Shown: positions 1-12,497, counted from the first letter of the stretch. The stretch is 64,000 nucleotides of DNA from Cerioporus squamosus (GCA_022592435.1 JABYQS010000020.1:62001-126000); one strand, 5' to 3'. Made by a program: numbers and translations. Notes: a model not told the origin generated them from the sequence alone.

Positions 1-2057
1 CTCGGCCACGAGTCCGTGGGATGTCGCTGGATGGAGGTAGGGCGAGAGTGCCCAGGACTAGGACTGCCAGTCTGGGAGGACGTGGAGAGGCGGGCGCGTT
101 TGCGGCCGTTGAACGAAGAGGGGGCTTTTGAGACTTCAGAGACGTGGTGCGAGCCTGTCAAAGACTGTCAGGGCATGTAGGGCTGATGAGCGCGACACTC
201 ACGACGGCCATCGGTGGGAATGACAAATGTAGCACGATGACCGGTGCGCTGGTCGGGAGGTGTAAGGTCCACGTCCTCCGCCTTGCGCTTGCCCTTGTTG
301 TTCACCGGGGTCTCGAGGCCTGACTTCTCGGATACAGATCGGAGACCAGGCTCGCTCGCCGTGCGCGGAGTGCGGGGGACGCGCAGTGGTGCGGCAGGTG
401 GTGGCGTCGAGATCGAAGGAAATGCAGCAGAAGACGGGCCAGCCCCTCCATTGTGGTGTTTTGAAGAAGATGAAGCCGATGCGATGGGAGTAGATTGCTC
501 GCTGAGTTGGGATGCGCGTTTGCTGCTGCGGGTCCTGCTGGGCGTGCCGGTGCGAGAAGCAGTACTCGATCCTCGTCTGAGCGTGTCCCTCGTGTCGCTG
601 AGTTGCCTCGTCAGCACGCTCACTGCATTGCGCGGGTCTGCCATCCGACTCTGCTCCTCCTCTCGCTCCAGCAAAGTTGGGGTGTAGTGGGGAAAACGCG
701 ATAAGTTACCGGTAACACCGTCGCTTGGGTTCTCCGCTGAGGCTGGGTCAGCATTACAATCGGGGGCGCGATGGACGTGCTCACCGTCCGGCAACGTTCG
801 CGATGTCGGCGGCGGCGACGACGACGACGGGGAAGGGGGTATAAAGCGGGAAGAACAAGGCCTGGTCGCGGTTCCCTCGCGCTGAGCATGAGGCGCGGCA
901 ACTGCCGGTCGTCTATCCGACCCGCGGCTATCCTCCTCTGGCCATCCGAGTTCTGCATCCGCATCGTCACCCTGTCCTACTACTACGTTCGTAATAAAAT
1001 CATTCGTGCAGTGGTGAGCACGGTCGTTAGATGTCGTGAAATGTTGAGGGGTTTCGCGTTGAGTTGACCGAGATCGACCCTCCCGTCGCTTGTGCCTTCT
1101 AGGGAATGTATTCACGCGGGACGGCACGTCCTCGGTCGAATATGTCGACGGCAAGACAGGCATGGAAGTGTACGCCTCGCCCTGACCCGCAGCTTGAACT
1201 GGTGCTGGGAGTGGGAAGCTCTCCGGCTGCGGACTGCGAACGCCGAAAGTGACAGCGACGGACCTGTGAGAGTGTGAGGACAGGTTCGACCCCGACCCGG
1301 GCAGAGTGGACAACACGGATACGTCGTGGCTGTTGTCCGTCGGCCACGAGCTAGAGTGGTCAACGGAGGCGGTCGACGCCACGTTGGACGCGGTCTGCGA
1401 GGTCCGAAGCACCCCCGAGTCGACACTCGCCATCCGGGAACTCCGCGCCGAGGGCGGGCTGCCGTACGGGGAACGCGGAGCCCGCGGTCGATGTCTGCCA
1501 AACGTCGACCATGGGGACGTCGTGGAGAAGCGCGAGCCTGAGGCGGCGCGTTGTTTGCCTTTCCACGCCGAGGGTGCGGCTATGGGCGCGGTGGGAGGAA
1601 GCTCTTCGTTCTCCTTCTCACCGGATGCGGCGTCCTGGCCATCGCGGGTGACAGACTGATCCCTCGAGCGGAGACCAAGCGTGCGGAGACCAGACCGCTT
1701 TCGAGGACGGGGAGGTCGGAGTGCACCGCTCGGTGTGTGGGTTGCCTCGAGCGAGCCGAGCAAGGCAGGGAGATCCTCGATGATCCTGCGGTCGACAAGC
1801 TGGGGCTCCGAGCGGGACGGAGAAAGGGCATGCGCATTTGTTGGTGAGACTAGCGGCGGCGACGTAGGCATGAATCCCGATTGGGGTACTGGGGCGGATG
1901 CGGTACTATGTTGGCTTATAGTACGCAGCCGCAGTCGTGACAGAATGGAAGGCATAGGCATGGCTCTGCGGATATGAACCTTCCCGTGAGCTCGTCTCCT
2001 TTGTGCATATAGGACGGGTTCACTCACCTGGAACTCGTCGCAGGTCGTAGCGGTCAT
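1..2057 (-). CDS. Disordered Ser/Pro/Arg-rich protein, 3' end outside window
   Basis: I do not recognise this gene. The minus-strand frame is open from 2057 to about 206. There the frame meets a GTGAGT donor, and a 48-bp intron (about 156-203) restores a coding frame that runs off the left edge (residues such as FNGRKRARLS). The product is almost entirely low complexity: Ser, Pro, Arg and Thr runs, basic patches that could be nuclear signals (RPRKRSG, KGKRKAE), and no obvious folded domain. The first ATG is at 2057. A strong donor (CAG/GTGAGT) lies ten codons later, and a 48-bp intron ending in AAG would keep the frame, but the true 5' end is uncertain. Basic and Ser-Pro content suggests a nuclear or signalling scaffold, which is only inference. 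Confidence 0.5.
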
Positions 2058-2703
2058 GAACGTCGTCAAGAGCGTTCACATTGACGCTGGGAACGATACT
2101 TATATCTATCTACGCGAGGGAAGGTATGTCATCAGATACGAACCAACCCGGCATCCCCTCCAGCGCAGGAGGATCCCATATTGGGATCGGAAGATTCTCC
2201 GGCTCTGGTAACTCTCTGATTTCGGTGGGACAATCAGGCCTGTCCTCTGCGCGCAAGCTTCGAAAGTTCGACGGCATCGCAGGGAGAGCGGCGGAAGGCG
2301 GTGGCTCAAGCTCAATTTTGAGTTCAGAATGCTCGAACTTGCGGAATTGCTATGTATAACATAACGTTGAGACGTCCTACTTCTCCCTGCTGGGATTCTA
2401 TAAGCTCCTGGCGGAGTACGTCAATATCATCATTGCTGAAGAGCCGAACGAACCTGAGTCTCTCACCACAGCTATAGAAGTACCATCATCCATGGCGTTG
2501 TGGGCTAAGGCAAGCCTCAACTTGAGCCGAATGGTCCGGACCGACGGACCGGAGGTGAGGGTGACACAGTGTCACATTTAGCACGTGAGTGAGTCACAGT
2601 GTACGGAAGGCGCGGACACCGCCGACGCCGTCACCAGCACCGTTGTCCACGTCCACAACTTGAACCATCCGCGTCCGAGTCGTACCCCGCCGTCTCGCCC
2701 GTC

Positions 2704-4712
2704 ATGGACCGCATCGAGTCTCTCGGAAATGCGCTCTCACAGATTACGATGTACGACATCAAGTCAATGTACAACCAGGTATGTCTAACAGGTATCACTT
2801 GAAATGGAACGCAGGACCGATGTCTCCGCAGGCCAAGAATGTCGTCTTCAATGTCAGCGAGATGGAAGCGAAGGTACGGGACGCCACCAACGACGAGCCT
2901 TGGTACGTTCTACTTCCTTTCATATCGGCGGGAAAGTGCTAAGTCGCGTAGGGGGGCGAGCTCGACGTTGATGCAAGACATTGCCCAGGGCACCTTCAAC
3001 TTGTGAGTCCTGGCCACTCTGATGTCAGGCCGCCCGGTCTGACAGAGCGCAGCCAAAACTTCAATGAGATTATGCCTGCTATTTATGCTCGGTTCATGGA
3101 GAAGGAGGCACGTCAGTGGCGACAGATTTACAAGGTGAGTTCCCCCGGCATAGTCACTCGCCATCTCGTATTAACCCAGTACCTAGGCGTTGCAACTGCT
3201 GGAGTATCTGGTGAAGAACGGCAGTGAGCGTGTCGTGGACGATGCGCGCTCCCACATTGGCACCATCAAGATGCTTAGGAGCTTCTACTATGTGGATGAG
3301 AAGGGCAAGGACCAGGGTATCAATGGTACGTGCCTATGTCATCGTACTTCATGGCTGTGCGCTGACCGCCTTACAGTGCGGAACAGGTCGAAGGAGCTAG
3401 TGGACCTCTTGGGAGATGTGGAGAAAATACGTTCTGAGCGCCGCAAGGCGAAAGCAAACAAGCACAAGTACACCGGCACCGGTAACGACGCCATGAGCTT
3501 CAGCTCCGGCGGAGGTCGCTATGGCGGCTTTGGGAGTGACAGTCTCGGCTATGGTGGAAGCGGCAGCTATGGGGGCGGCGGAAGTTACGACAGTGGGAAC
3601 TACAGTGGTCGCGGTGGTGAGTGCCTCCGTTGTCCATCGTTAGACACAACTCATATCAACGGCACAGAATACGATGGATATGGCGGTTCTGGCAGTGGTG
3701 GTGGGAGCGGGTCTAGTTCGAGGAGGAACTTCCAGGAATATGACGCGGGGGACGATGACATTGTCTCTACTCGCCGATCCAACTCGGTCGCAGGTGCCAG
3801 CTCTTCCGCGCGTACCTCAACGCCTCAGCGATCGTCGACTCTTCCCACTGCTGCCCCCGAACCACCCAAGGCGAAACAGCCGGAGATTGACCTCTTGGGT
3901 ATGGATGATGACGACTTCGGCGGCACACCTGCCGCCCCTGCGGCCGCGGAGAAGGCGCTGCCGGCACTTGGTACACATTCGCTGCAAGCAGGTATGTTTC
4001 CTCCACCTATCTCTCCGTGCATGGCATTGACATTGGGGCAGGCGGTGACGATGAGTTTGACGACTTCCAAAGCGCGCCTCCATCTGCCGCTCCTGCTTCC
4101 AACGCCTTCTTCGGTGCTTCTGCAGTACCCACCGCCCTGCCGCCCCCTCTGGCGGCTCAACTGGCTGCCCCGCTCTCTCCCCCTGCATACCAACCGCAAG
4201 CGCCAGTCCAGTCGGTGAACAACAACAGCCTCTTCAACATGCTTTCTACCAGCGCCGCGACCCCAGCCAGGCCACCGTACATGTCGCCTCCCGCTGCACC
4301 GGTCCAGAACCCGATGCAGAATGCGATGCGTCCGATGATGGCCTCTCCCCCTCCGATGGGTGCGCCCCTCGTCCCGAACCAGCCGGTGATGTCGCCTGCA
4401 TCTCCGCCACCCCGTGCTACCACCACCTCACCAGGAACCGGTTCACAGCAGCAGCAGAAGCCTGCGGCGAGCTTCGATGACCTGTGGTCCATGTCCCTCG
4501 GGTCTGCGTCCAAGCCTGCCGGGGGAGCTGGTGGCTCGCAACAGAAGAGCATGAAGGACCTGGAGAAAGAGAAGGCGCAGGCGCAGATCTGGGGAGGGAG
4601 CAGGCCTGCTGCTGGCGGTGCTGGCTTTGGGTCGTTCTCCGGTGCTCCTGCAGCTTCTAGCGCTGCGCCCTCAGCGTCGGCTGGGAACGGGTTGGACGAC
4701 TTGCTGCTCTGA
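2704..4712 (+). CDS. ENTH-domain epsin, Ent3/epsinR-like clathrin adaptor
   Basis: Eight exons: 2704-2778, 2832-2902, 2952-3002, 3053-3134, 3187-3325, 3377-3616, 3668-3991, 4042-4712; 550 residues. Residues about 15-150 form an ENTH domain, with the family signatures around DEPWGASSTLM, LLEYLVKNGSERVVDDAR and LRSFYYVDEKGKDQGINVR. ENTH domains bind phosphoinositides. After it come a Gly/Ser/Tyr-rich linker (about 175-240) and acidic-phenylalanine motifs (DDDFGG near 300 and DEFDDFQ near 330) of the type that bind AP-1/GGA ear domains. A Pro/Ala/Gln-rich tail follows and ends in LDDLLL, resembling a clathrin box. In yeast, Ent3-type proteins act at the trans-Golgi network and endosomes. The ATG at 2704 was chosen because it starts the ENTH N-terminal helix (MDRIESLGNAL). 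The 51-bp sixth intron is in frame, so a single long ORF can mislead here. Confidence 0.88.
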
Positions 4713-5661
4713 GTCTGAGGAACTTAAGAAAGGTGCTCCGGTTTGTTTGCTATGCATTATGTGTTTGGAGATAGAGGTCCGGTTCTGTTCTCTCGGTCTG
4801 CTGTATGGGTCAGGTACCGACTTCATTGTTGTGTTTCGGAGGTGTTATTCTGGAAGGATGCCACATGCGTCTCCCTCGTCTGTTAGCCAGGCCTTGTCGC
4901 ATCGTGACCACGTTGATTGCTGTCCTGATTGCAGTGCACCAGGAACGTTTTCGTGTGGTGCAGGCCCGGCAACTATCGCGACAGAATGTTCCTAACCTTG
5001 GCTCATCTTGGACTACTCACTTCCTGCCGAGTCGTAGCACCAACGTTGACAACAGATGGCAAGTCTTCGGATACCTTCGCGTGCTGTGTTTCCGTCGTCG
5101 CTTGTCGACTGTTGTACGCGATACGCATCAAACCATACTTAAATGTTGATGACACTCATAGGTCTGAGAAGGCCGAGCGGATGATCTGGAGAACGAGCGT
5201 CACACCGAGGCCTCACGCGGGTGGCGGCGCTCCTTGCATTGCCTCCATGCGTCCACCACCTTATCTTGACCTCATGCAGCCTCATGTCTCCCCAATGCCC
5301 GTGTTCGTCCCCGGAGTGACCTTCGCTGCCAGGGAGAGTTGTCAAGTCATGTCGCGGGCCCCTGTACCTTACGCAAGCCGCCATACGGAGTCTCGGTGTC
5401 ACTGATGGAGAAGGCGGCCTTCGTATCATGCGACCGAAGGCGACCGATAACTTGGTCCCTCGACATCAAACCGTAGCACTTCACCGCGTGTGCTTCGGGA
5501 TCCCTTCCTCGTTGAGTACTCCGTGCGGTCAAAGTCGGGATATATACCTCGACGGGTCACGAAGCGGGAAGCGCAGAGGCGTCCGCCCACCTCGTTCGCA
5601 TTCCTTCTTCCCCGTTCCTTCTTCCCCGCTCCTTCTCCACTACACGGACCTTTGCTTCGCC
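4713..5661. other. Intergenic: 3' UTR of epsin gene and 5' region of GH20 gene
   Basis: Short overlapping ORFs only, with no family signature. The first 200-300 bases are probably the 3' UTR of the ENTH gene. The last 130 bases hold the promoter of the hexosaminidase gene, with a TATA-like element listed separately. Confidence 0.6.
5540..5547 (+). promoter_or_regulatory. TATA-like element of the GH20 gene
   Basis: ATATATAC lies about 115-122 bp before the ATG of the GH20 gene. The NAD-GDH and SDR genes have TATA elements at a similar distance, which suggests 5' UTRs of about 90 bp in this genome. No transcript data support the start site. Confidence 0.45.
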
Positions 5662-7819
5662 ATGAAGTTCCTCGCACTCGCGGCACTTGTTGCGGTAGCC
5701 TGCCAGCCCGCTTATGCTCTCTGGCCGCAACCCGCGAGCGTAGAGACGGGCAACACGACGCTCAAGCTCTCCCCCGTCTTCACGATCGCGGTCTCCGGGC
5801 TCGGGGTCCCCAGCGACGTCTGGGACGCGGTCTTCCGCACAGAGGCTACACTTAGCAAGGACAAGCTCGGCCGCCTCGTCGTCGGGCGCGGCGCGTCGGA
5901 CGCATCCTCGTTCGCCAAGGCGAAGACGCTCTCGAAGCTCACGCTGTCGCTCGAGAAGGGCGCGAAGTGGACGTCCATCACGAGCGAGGCGCAGAAGGCT
6001 CCGGAGGACCGCGACGAGGCGTACCACCTGACCATCCCCTCGGACGGCTCTGCGGCGACCCTGACCGCGAACTCAACGCTCGGTTTGTATAGAGGCCTGA
6101 CGACCTTCGGCCAGCTCTGGTACGAGCACTCTGGCACGACGTACACCGTTGACGCTCCGGTCAAGATTCAAGATGCACCTGCATACGTATGTTGCCGCGA
6201 GCTCTCTGTGATGCCGTTGTCTCATTCTTTCCCAGCCGTACCGCGGGTTTATGCTTGACACCGCGCGTAACTAGTGAGTCTCTGTCGACATGTGCCTCAG
6301 TCCTGGAGTTGATCCATGTCCGTTTAGCTTCCCCGTCGCGGACATCAAGCGTACTCTCGATGCGATGAGCATGGTCAAGGTGTGTCCTCGTTATTTGGTT
6401 TGGAAGATGGAGAGTAGGACTGGAATGCGAAGGAAGGAGACTATGGCAGTTTGCTATTGCAAGGACATGTCTCTAGTCCATGTCTGATGACGTCAGAGCA
6501 TTTAGAAGCGTTGAATATGCGCGATCGCTCTTGGTGGCGATGCACCTGCACATACCTCAGACTCTGTTCTGCCCTTCGCTGCGCAAACGTGACTAACTCG
6601 CATGCCTAGCTTAATCAATTCCACTGGCATATCGTCGACAGCCAGAGCTTCCCGCTCCAGATCCCTGGCTTCACCGATCTTGCCGCCAAGGGAGCGTACG
6701 ACTCTACCAAGATCTACACGGCCAACGACGTCAAGGATATCGTTTCCTACGCTGGTGCTGTAAGGTTGATTCCATTCGTCCGACGAAGTTCATATTGAAT
6801 ATCAGTTACTTGCAGCGTGGCATCGACGTGATGGTCGAGATCGACACCCCTGGCCACACTGCGATCATTGCGGAGGCACATCCTGAGTTCGTTGCTTGCC
6901 CTGGTGCTACGCCCTGGGCGACTTACGCGAACGGTACGTGCACCACTCACGAATCTTTTGAACTCTTCTCTCTGACAGTCACTATGCAGAGCCTCCTGCG
7001 GGTCAGCTCCGATTTGCGGATGCGAACGTCACTAAATACATCGGGGATCTATTCAGCGCTGTAACCAAGATGTTCCCCTCGACGATGTTCAGCACCGGTG
7101 GCGACGAGCTCAACACGAACTGCTACGACATTGACGAGCCCACCCAGGCGACCCTCAACTCGACCGGCCGCACGCTTGAGCAGGCGCTCGACGACTTCAC
7201 CAAGTCCACTCACAAGGTCCTCCAGGACAACAAGAAGACTCCGGTGGTCTGGGAGGAGATGGTCCTCGCGCACAATGTGACGCTTTCGGCAGACACCAAG
7301 GTCATCGTCTGGATCTCCTCCGCCAACGTTAAGGCTGTTGCGGAGAGCGGCCACAAGCTCATCCACGGCGCGTCTGACTACTTCTACCTGGTGCGTCGCA
7401 TACCGAATCCATAGCATACTCTCCTGACAGAGCTTGTTATTCAGGACTGCGGCCATGGCGCCTGGGTCGGCGACTTCCCCACCGGCAACAGCTGGTGCGA
7501 CCCCTTCAAGAGCTGGCAGCTTTCGTACACGTTCGACCCCGTCGCGAATCTCACCGCCGACGAGGCGAAGCTCGTTCTCGGCGGCCAGCACCTCCTCTGG
7601 GCGGAGCAGTCCGGCCCCGCGAACCTCGACGACACCGTCTGGCCGCGCGCCGCGTCGTCCGCGGAGCTCTTCTGGACCGGGCCTGGCGGGAACGTCAGTA
7701 CTGCGCTCCCCCGTTTGCACGACGTTGCATACCGCATGCGCCAGCGCGGCATCAACGCGATCCCGCTCCAGCCTGAATGGTGCGCTCTCCGCCCGGGCGC
7801 GTGCGATCTTACTGCTTGA
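5662..7819 (+). CDS. Beta-N-acetylhexosaminidase, GH20, secreted
   Basis: Seven exons: 5662-6186, 6236-6273, 6328-6379, 6610-6759, 6816-6933, 6990-7390, 7445-7819; 552 residues, a normal length for fungal GH20 enzymes. Residues 1-18 are a cleavable signal peptide (MKFLALAALVAVACQPAYA/LWP). Residues about 20-165 are the GH20 N-terminal domain and about 175-510 the catalytic barrel. YRGFMLDTAR, NQFHWHIVDSQSFPLQ and IDTPGHT are family signatures. TGGDELN near residue 330 carries the Asp-Glu pair: in this family Glu is the acid and Asp orients the substrate acetamido group in substrate-assisted catalysis. The enzyme releases terminal GlcNAc from chitin oligomers and glycans outside the cell, for nutrition or wall remodelling. 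The 230-bp third intron is unusually long for this gene. Confidence 0.93.
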
Positions 7820-8057
7820 GTTGAAGGGGCAATAGCTCTCGCTCAAGAGCTCGTTTGTCTGCCTTTGACTTTTTGTTATACGAGACAGGCGTGTACAGCT
7901 CTAATACCGCATTTAATGGCAGCGTTGAACCGGTTTGAGTAGTTGACACGGTGGCTGCCCTCGTACACCGATCATGGAAGTATCACATACGTCGATCTAT
8001 GGTTGCTCCATAGAAGAAACATGCAGAGCTTGAGCAGCCGCAGAAGTGAGGGGGGGT

Positions 8058-8062
8058 ATAGT
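8058..8062. repeat. Target-site duplication ATAGT, left
   Basis: ATAGT directly precedes the left terminal repeat of the transposon. The same five bases directly follow the right terminal repeat at 12383-12387. Confidence 0.7.
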
Positions 8063-11000
8063 ATGGGGACGGGCAGCGCCCGCTAGCCGCCCGGCAGCTT
8101 CCACAACACGACAGGGGCCCTAGATCGTTCTTATCTGTTTGTAGATAGCGCTAAATCCCATCTTATCTCTCTGATTGCGGTCGATAAGCGAGACGCGTCG
8201 TCTCGATCGCGACTCATTAATGGTCGCGTCCTGCCTCCACTCACTGCAAGCTCTCTCTGGCCAAGAACTGAGCAACACACCGTCGACGACATCATAAGAC
8301 AGCGTGGGGCACTGGTAGACAGCAAGGAACTGCGTTGTACAAGGTATTACAACTCATTTTCTGATCCATACCCGTCCTCATCCTCCCCCAGCCTAGTGTC
8401 ATCACCATCCACCTCCATACCGTCCTCATCCTCCCTGGCTAGTGTCTCGAGGCTCGGAAGTACACTCAAGGGGCTCTCCTGGTACCGGGTGACCGCTTCG
8501 AAGAGTGCCTGGAACTTGTCCCGCTTGTTCCTCAAGGCGCTCTTCAGCGGGATCCTCCTGGTGCTCTTGGGACGGCGGTTGTCGTGAAAGACACGGTGCC
8601 AGTCAAGGTGCTCCTCGATCTGCTTGACCGTTAGCTTGTTTTCTGCTAACCGTGCGTCCGCTGTCGTCAGGATTGGGCTGAGGACAAGCAGCTGCCGCCT
8701 CTTCTCGTCAAGCCTGTCAAGCCTATCCTGGATCTTCCTGCGCTTTTCGGCCACCGCCTGCTTTTCTGCATCCACCACCTCCCTCCTCCGTTTCTTCTCC
8801 AACCCGCTCACATCAAGTCTCCTGCCCTCGCGGCGCAAGTACGCCCGGTCTTCCGGTCCAAGCTCTGCGATGTAAGTCCCCGTCTTGTTGGTAGTGTAGA
8901 GTACCCGGGCATTGTATTGGTGCTCCGACATGTTCGGGGCTTGTCTTGAGCGGACCCGTTTGGTGCCAAGAGCGCCCTCGTTGTCGTCGTTCGTCGGCCT
9001 CATCCACGCCTTCTGGCGTTGTGTCTGGGAGAGCTGAGCAATCAGTCCGGACGGGGCGAACTCAGTCGTAAAGCGGCCCCATGTCTCCAGTGCACCTTCG
9101 AGGAACTCCACCAGAGCTTCGCGCAGAGCCGGGAGCGTCGGGGAGAGGCTCTGGATGGCAGCAAAGAGGTCCGGACGCCCCCATGGCTGGCCGTCAAGGG
9201 CGCCATCTTCGTGACGAGCGTCGGCGGCAAGTAGGATGTCCGGGTCGGCAATAATGCGACGGATATGCTGCTTGACATTGTCGTGTAAGGTGCCCAGGTC
9301 GAGGTGGTTTGTGAGCTTTCCGTGGCGGACCAGGCGCATGTACGGACGGCCGACAGCTTGTCCGTATAGCGCCAGGACACAGAGCTCAGTGAGGGTTGGT
9401 GGATCCCGTAGGCCCCGGTAGACGTTCTGCTCGAGGTGATTGAAGGAGCAGCTCTCCTTCTTATCGCGGATGAACTCCAGGTATTGGATGTAGAGATCGC
9501 GATGGTGGATGAGCTCCGCAGCAGCCTCAGCGTACGAGCCAAATCGAGTGTTGCTGGTGTCTGGGAAGGTCGTCAGACGTCCGAGAACCGACTCAGCGTA
9601 CCAACGCCATGAGTCTTGCTGGCCCTTCTTGTCGTCCTTGTGGCGGAAGATGGCCCCGGCGAGCTCGACCAGCTTGATGGCACCGCCGCAGGATCTGCTG
9701 GAGGCTTGACGCCTAGTACCAGGATCCTTTGATGACGACGCGGCCTCGTTGTCACGATTCATGAGGAGGATAGGTGGCTGCAACCCTGTCTTCTCCCAGA
9801 ATGCTGACATGCGTGCGTATCCTCCCTTCACAGCATTCAACTCCTTGTGCATGCAGCAACCACCGCGCACGAAGAGATCGACCTCCGCCTTCTCCTCTGC
9901 TGACAACCTCCTGTACTCCTCCTCGCCAAGGCGCAAGATCGCCGATTGCAGGATTGTGGTGCCGATGGACTGCTGCTCGACTTCGCTCAGGCTTGCCCAG
10001 GCATCGCGCCCACCAGCTCCCTCAACAACGTTGGAAGTCTCCTCTGCCAGAACATTGAGGACCTCATCTGGAAGCCTTGATGCGAGTGCCTTCTCCCCTC
10101 GCACTTGACGATCACAGGTACGTTTGTAGTCCTGCCACGAGTTCGAGAACTTCTTCTGATCCTCCGAGTGGTCAGACATTGATCCGCGCGACTTGATAGC
10201 GAGAGACCGGGCATCTCCGGGGTTTGCTTGACCGCGAGGGCTTGCATTGTACGTTGCAAAAGCGTCGGCTGCCAAGTCCTTCCATCCTTTCAACTGGGTG
10301 GCGCTCTTGTGGTTTGGGGCAGAATGGACACCGAACGACAACCGGGTGTGGGAATCTCCATCGTTCAAGTACACGTTCCGGGAGAGGTAGTCGATGTGCC
10401 GGTGGGTTGTGCTGTCCCCGTTGATGGTAAGATCTGACAGATGCTCAGGTAAGCTGCGTACAGGTCAGCCGGCGACAGCATCCCTTACCTTGCGCAGTGT
10501 GGATTCCCTCTGCAATCTGCATCTGCTCCGCAATGTACGTCTCCGACATAATTCGGCCAATAGAACGCGCACTGATCGAGCCCTCTACAGAGACTCCGAG
10601 GGTCGTTGCCACAGACAGGATAGCCTTGTGCACCTGGTCGACCTTGAGTCCGAGTGCAATGAGCTCGCGCACCAGATCACGGATGGGCTCTGGGATGACA
10701 CCTCCGGGACCTTTGAGCGGCAGTACGGTTGGATGTGCCTCGGCTGGCTCGGAAGCAGAGGCAGAAGCTATTGCTTCAAGTCTTGCATCGCGGCGTTGGA
10801 CACGCTTCCGCAACACGAGATTCTCGCGACACAAGGCTGAGATCCGGTCCCGCAGATTTCCGCACTTCATCCTGCAACTCCGCGGTCGCGTCCTGTTGAC
10901 CCGTAACCCAATCCCGTGCCTCCGCGAGAGAGTTGTCCACCTCTTCCATCAATTTCTGCATCCTCATCTGCATCTCGTCCACCACGGCCTGTACCCGAGC

Positions 11001-12382
11001 ATCCACCTTCGCCTCTTCCTCTGCCCTTGCTGCCCTCAACTTCATTGCTGTCTCACGCTCCCGGGCCTCCAACACCTTCAACACATCCTGGAGTCTGCTC
11101 TCTGCCCTCAAGACCGCGTTCAGAGACTGCGTACGACTCTGTTCAAAAGCGTGTGCAGCCCATGTTGCTGTGACGCGCGCCCCCTCCTTGATCTCCTCCA
11201 TCTCCATCTTGTACTCCTCCATCCTCGCCACAGCGTCGTCCGCCCGCGCGTTCGCGTTCGCGATAGCGCTCGATGCGTACTGGCCCATAAGTTGCGTTGC
11301 CACCAGGGCGTGCTCCCACGCGCGTGCCTTCTCCGCAGCGACAGAAGCATGCGCGTCAGCAGACATGTCACGGCAAGACTGCTCGAAGCGCGCTGTTTCT
11401 GCTTGATGTTGGGCTTGCATAGACACCACTTCTTCACGGTGCGCTTCCTCCCGGCTGGCTAACTTCCGCACCAAGTCATCCTTCTCACCCGTCACCCTCG
11501 CCAGCGCAGACTGCATCTGGGACACAGCATTCGCGCACGCTTCTCCCGCCGACGCCCATTCCGAATATCACGTTTGCTTTGCTTGTTCTTCTCACATTCG
11601 TGCACCAAGGCCTCTTGTAAGAGATCTTCAGACGTCTGTGTCGTGGTGAGTGCATCTGATTTATTGAGGAGTGTCCCTGGGCTTACCGGTTGACTAGCAT
11701 CATCATTTTCCTTATTAGATCCATGTAGCTTGTGTAGATTGCTCGCAAGATGCTCGCGTTGCGCTTTAGAACGACGTTTTTTCCACCAGGACTTCGTGCT
11801 GAGGTTCCAGGGCATGCTTTTGAAGGGAGTAGAGTATGTTGAGTGATGTTGCCAGGGCTCGTTGGGTTGCTTGACCTGGCTCCAAGTCGAACCTCCATAG
11901 GGCGCTTACTTCGCTTATGCACCATATCATATACCCGGTCTGCAGTCCCCTGATGACATGGTCTTGCCACAAATGCTGCAGGAATTGGAAGCTCTCAAAG
12001 TGCTGTTTGAAGTCTTGAAAACCAATTTTGGCTGCGTGCTCTCATAGGCCACAAACCTATAATTTGCCCATGTATATAGCATGCACAGATACGCAGGGAG
12101 TACATCTATACAAATTCTACCTTCAAGACATTGTTGAACATGGCTATGATCACCCAATTATGTGCAAGATCTGGGAGAATGTCCATGGGTCGGGACTGCA
12201 GAAGGCGAGACCACGTCGACGGCGACTTGTCGAATGTAGATGTCCCGTAGGCGAGTTATCTCAGATAACATTTGAGCGCCGCAGATGTCGGCATCTCGGC
12301 ACCTCATCGCATTTCGTCAGCGACTCTGCAGGCGCCCTGCCGCGCGCTAAGAGGCTTTCCGCAGGCCCCTGCTGGTCCCCAT
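8063..12382. mobile_element. TIR DNA transposon, 4320 bp, superfamily not assigned
   Basis: The element starts ATGGGGAC and ends GTCCCCAT. The two ends are imperfect inverted repeats: 15 of the first 19 positions match, including eight perfect terminal bases and a shared GCAG block. It is flanked by a 5-bp duplication (ATAGT). Inside is one minus-strand gene (8347-11815) with a basic/coiled-coil N-terminus and a probable RNase H-like transposase core. About 570 bp upstream of the gene and 280 bp downstream are non-coding. Duplication length and terminal sequence did not match a superfamily I could name with confidence. Presence of the gene, both ends and the duplication in one arrangement makes mobility likely in the recent past. 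Confidence 0.72.
8347..11815 (-). pseudogene. Transposase-like gene of the TIR element, two apparent frameshifts
   Basis: The frame from 11815 gives a basic N-terminus (MPWNLSTKSWWKKRRSKAQR). It shifts near 11525-11550 into a long Glu/Ala/Arg coiled coil (to about 10860), then shifts again near 10850-10870 into a frame starting CGNLRDRISALCREN. A normal 55-bp intron (about 10438-10492) joins this to the 675-residue C-terminal part. Neither frame change has a credible intron, so this copy looks disrupted. Motifs fit an RNase H-like DD(E) transposase: an early Asp in LTINGDSTTHRH (about 10415), a CCMH block at about 9845-9865 resembling the C/DxxH of several eukaryotic transposases, and a late Glu in TNDDNEGALG (about 8970-9000). 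A possible helix-turn-helix lies in ISARSIGRIMSE. The last exon ends with an acidic tail at 8347. Similar proteins are, as I recall, common and repetitive in basidiomycete genomes; that needs a search. Confidence 0.68.
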
Positions 12383-12387
12383 ATAGT
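12383..12387. repeat. Target-site duplication ATAGT, right
   Basis: Copy of the five bases at 8058-8062, immediately outside the right terminal repeat of the transposon. Confidence 0.7.
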
Positions 12388-12497
12388 ATCATGTACTAGC
12401 TTAGGCCTAGCAACCTCAAGCAACGGCCGAACATAGGCGCTGACGTCTCCTTGCCTCTCTCCACTCTTCTCGCTGCACTTAGAATCGACAAGGCGAT

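Noticed and set aside
244..1977. Many overlapping open frames on the plus strand opposite the Ser/Pro-rich gene
   Set aside because: GC-rich low-complexity coding DNA leaves several antisense frames open; none shows domain signatures or splice logic.
7049..7846. 265-codon antisense frame over the GH20 gene
   Set aside because: It covers conserved GH20 exons, whose motifs and splice sites are unambiguous; the antisense frame is a codon-bias shadow.
8396..11462. Plus-strand ORFs inside the transposon, including a 321-codon frame
   Set aside because: They mirror the minus-strand transposase frames and coiled-coil codons and carry no recognisable motifs.
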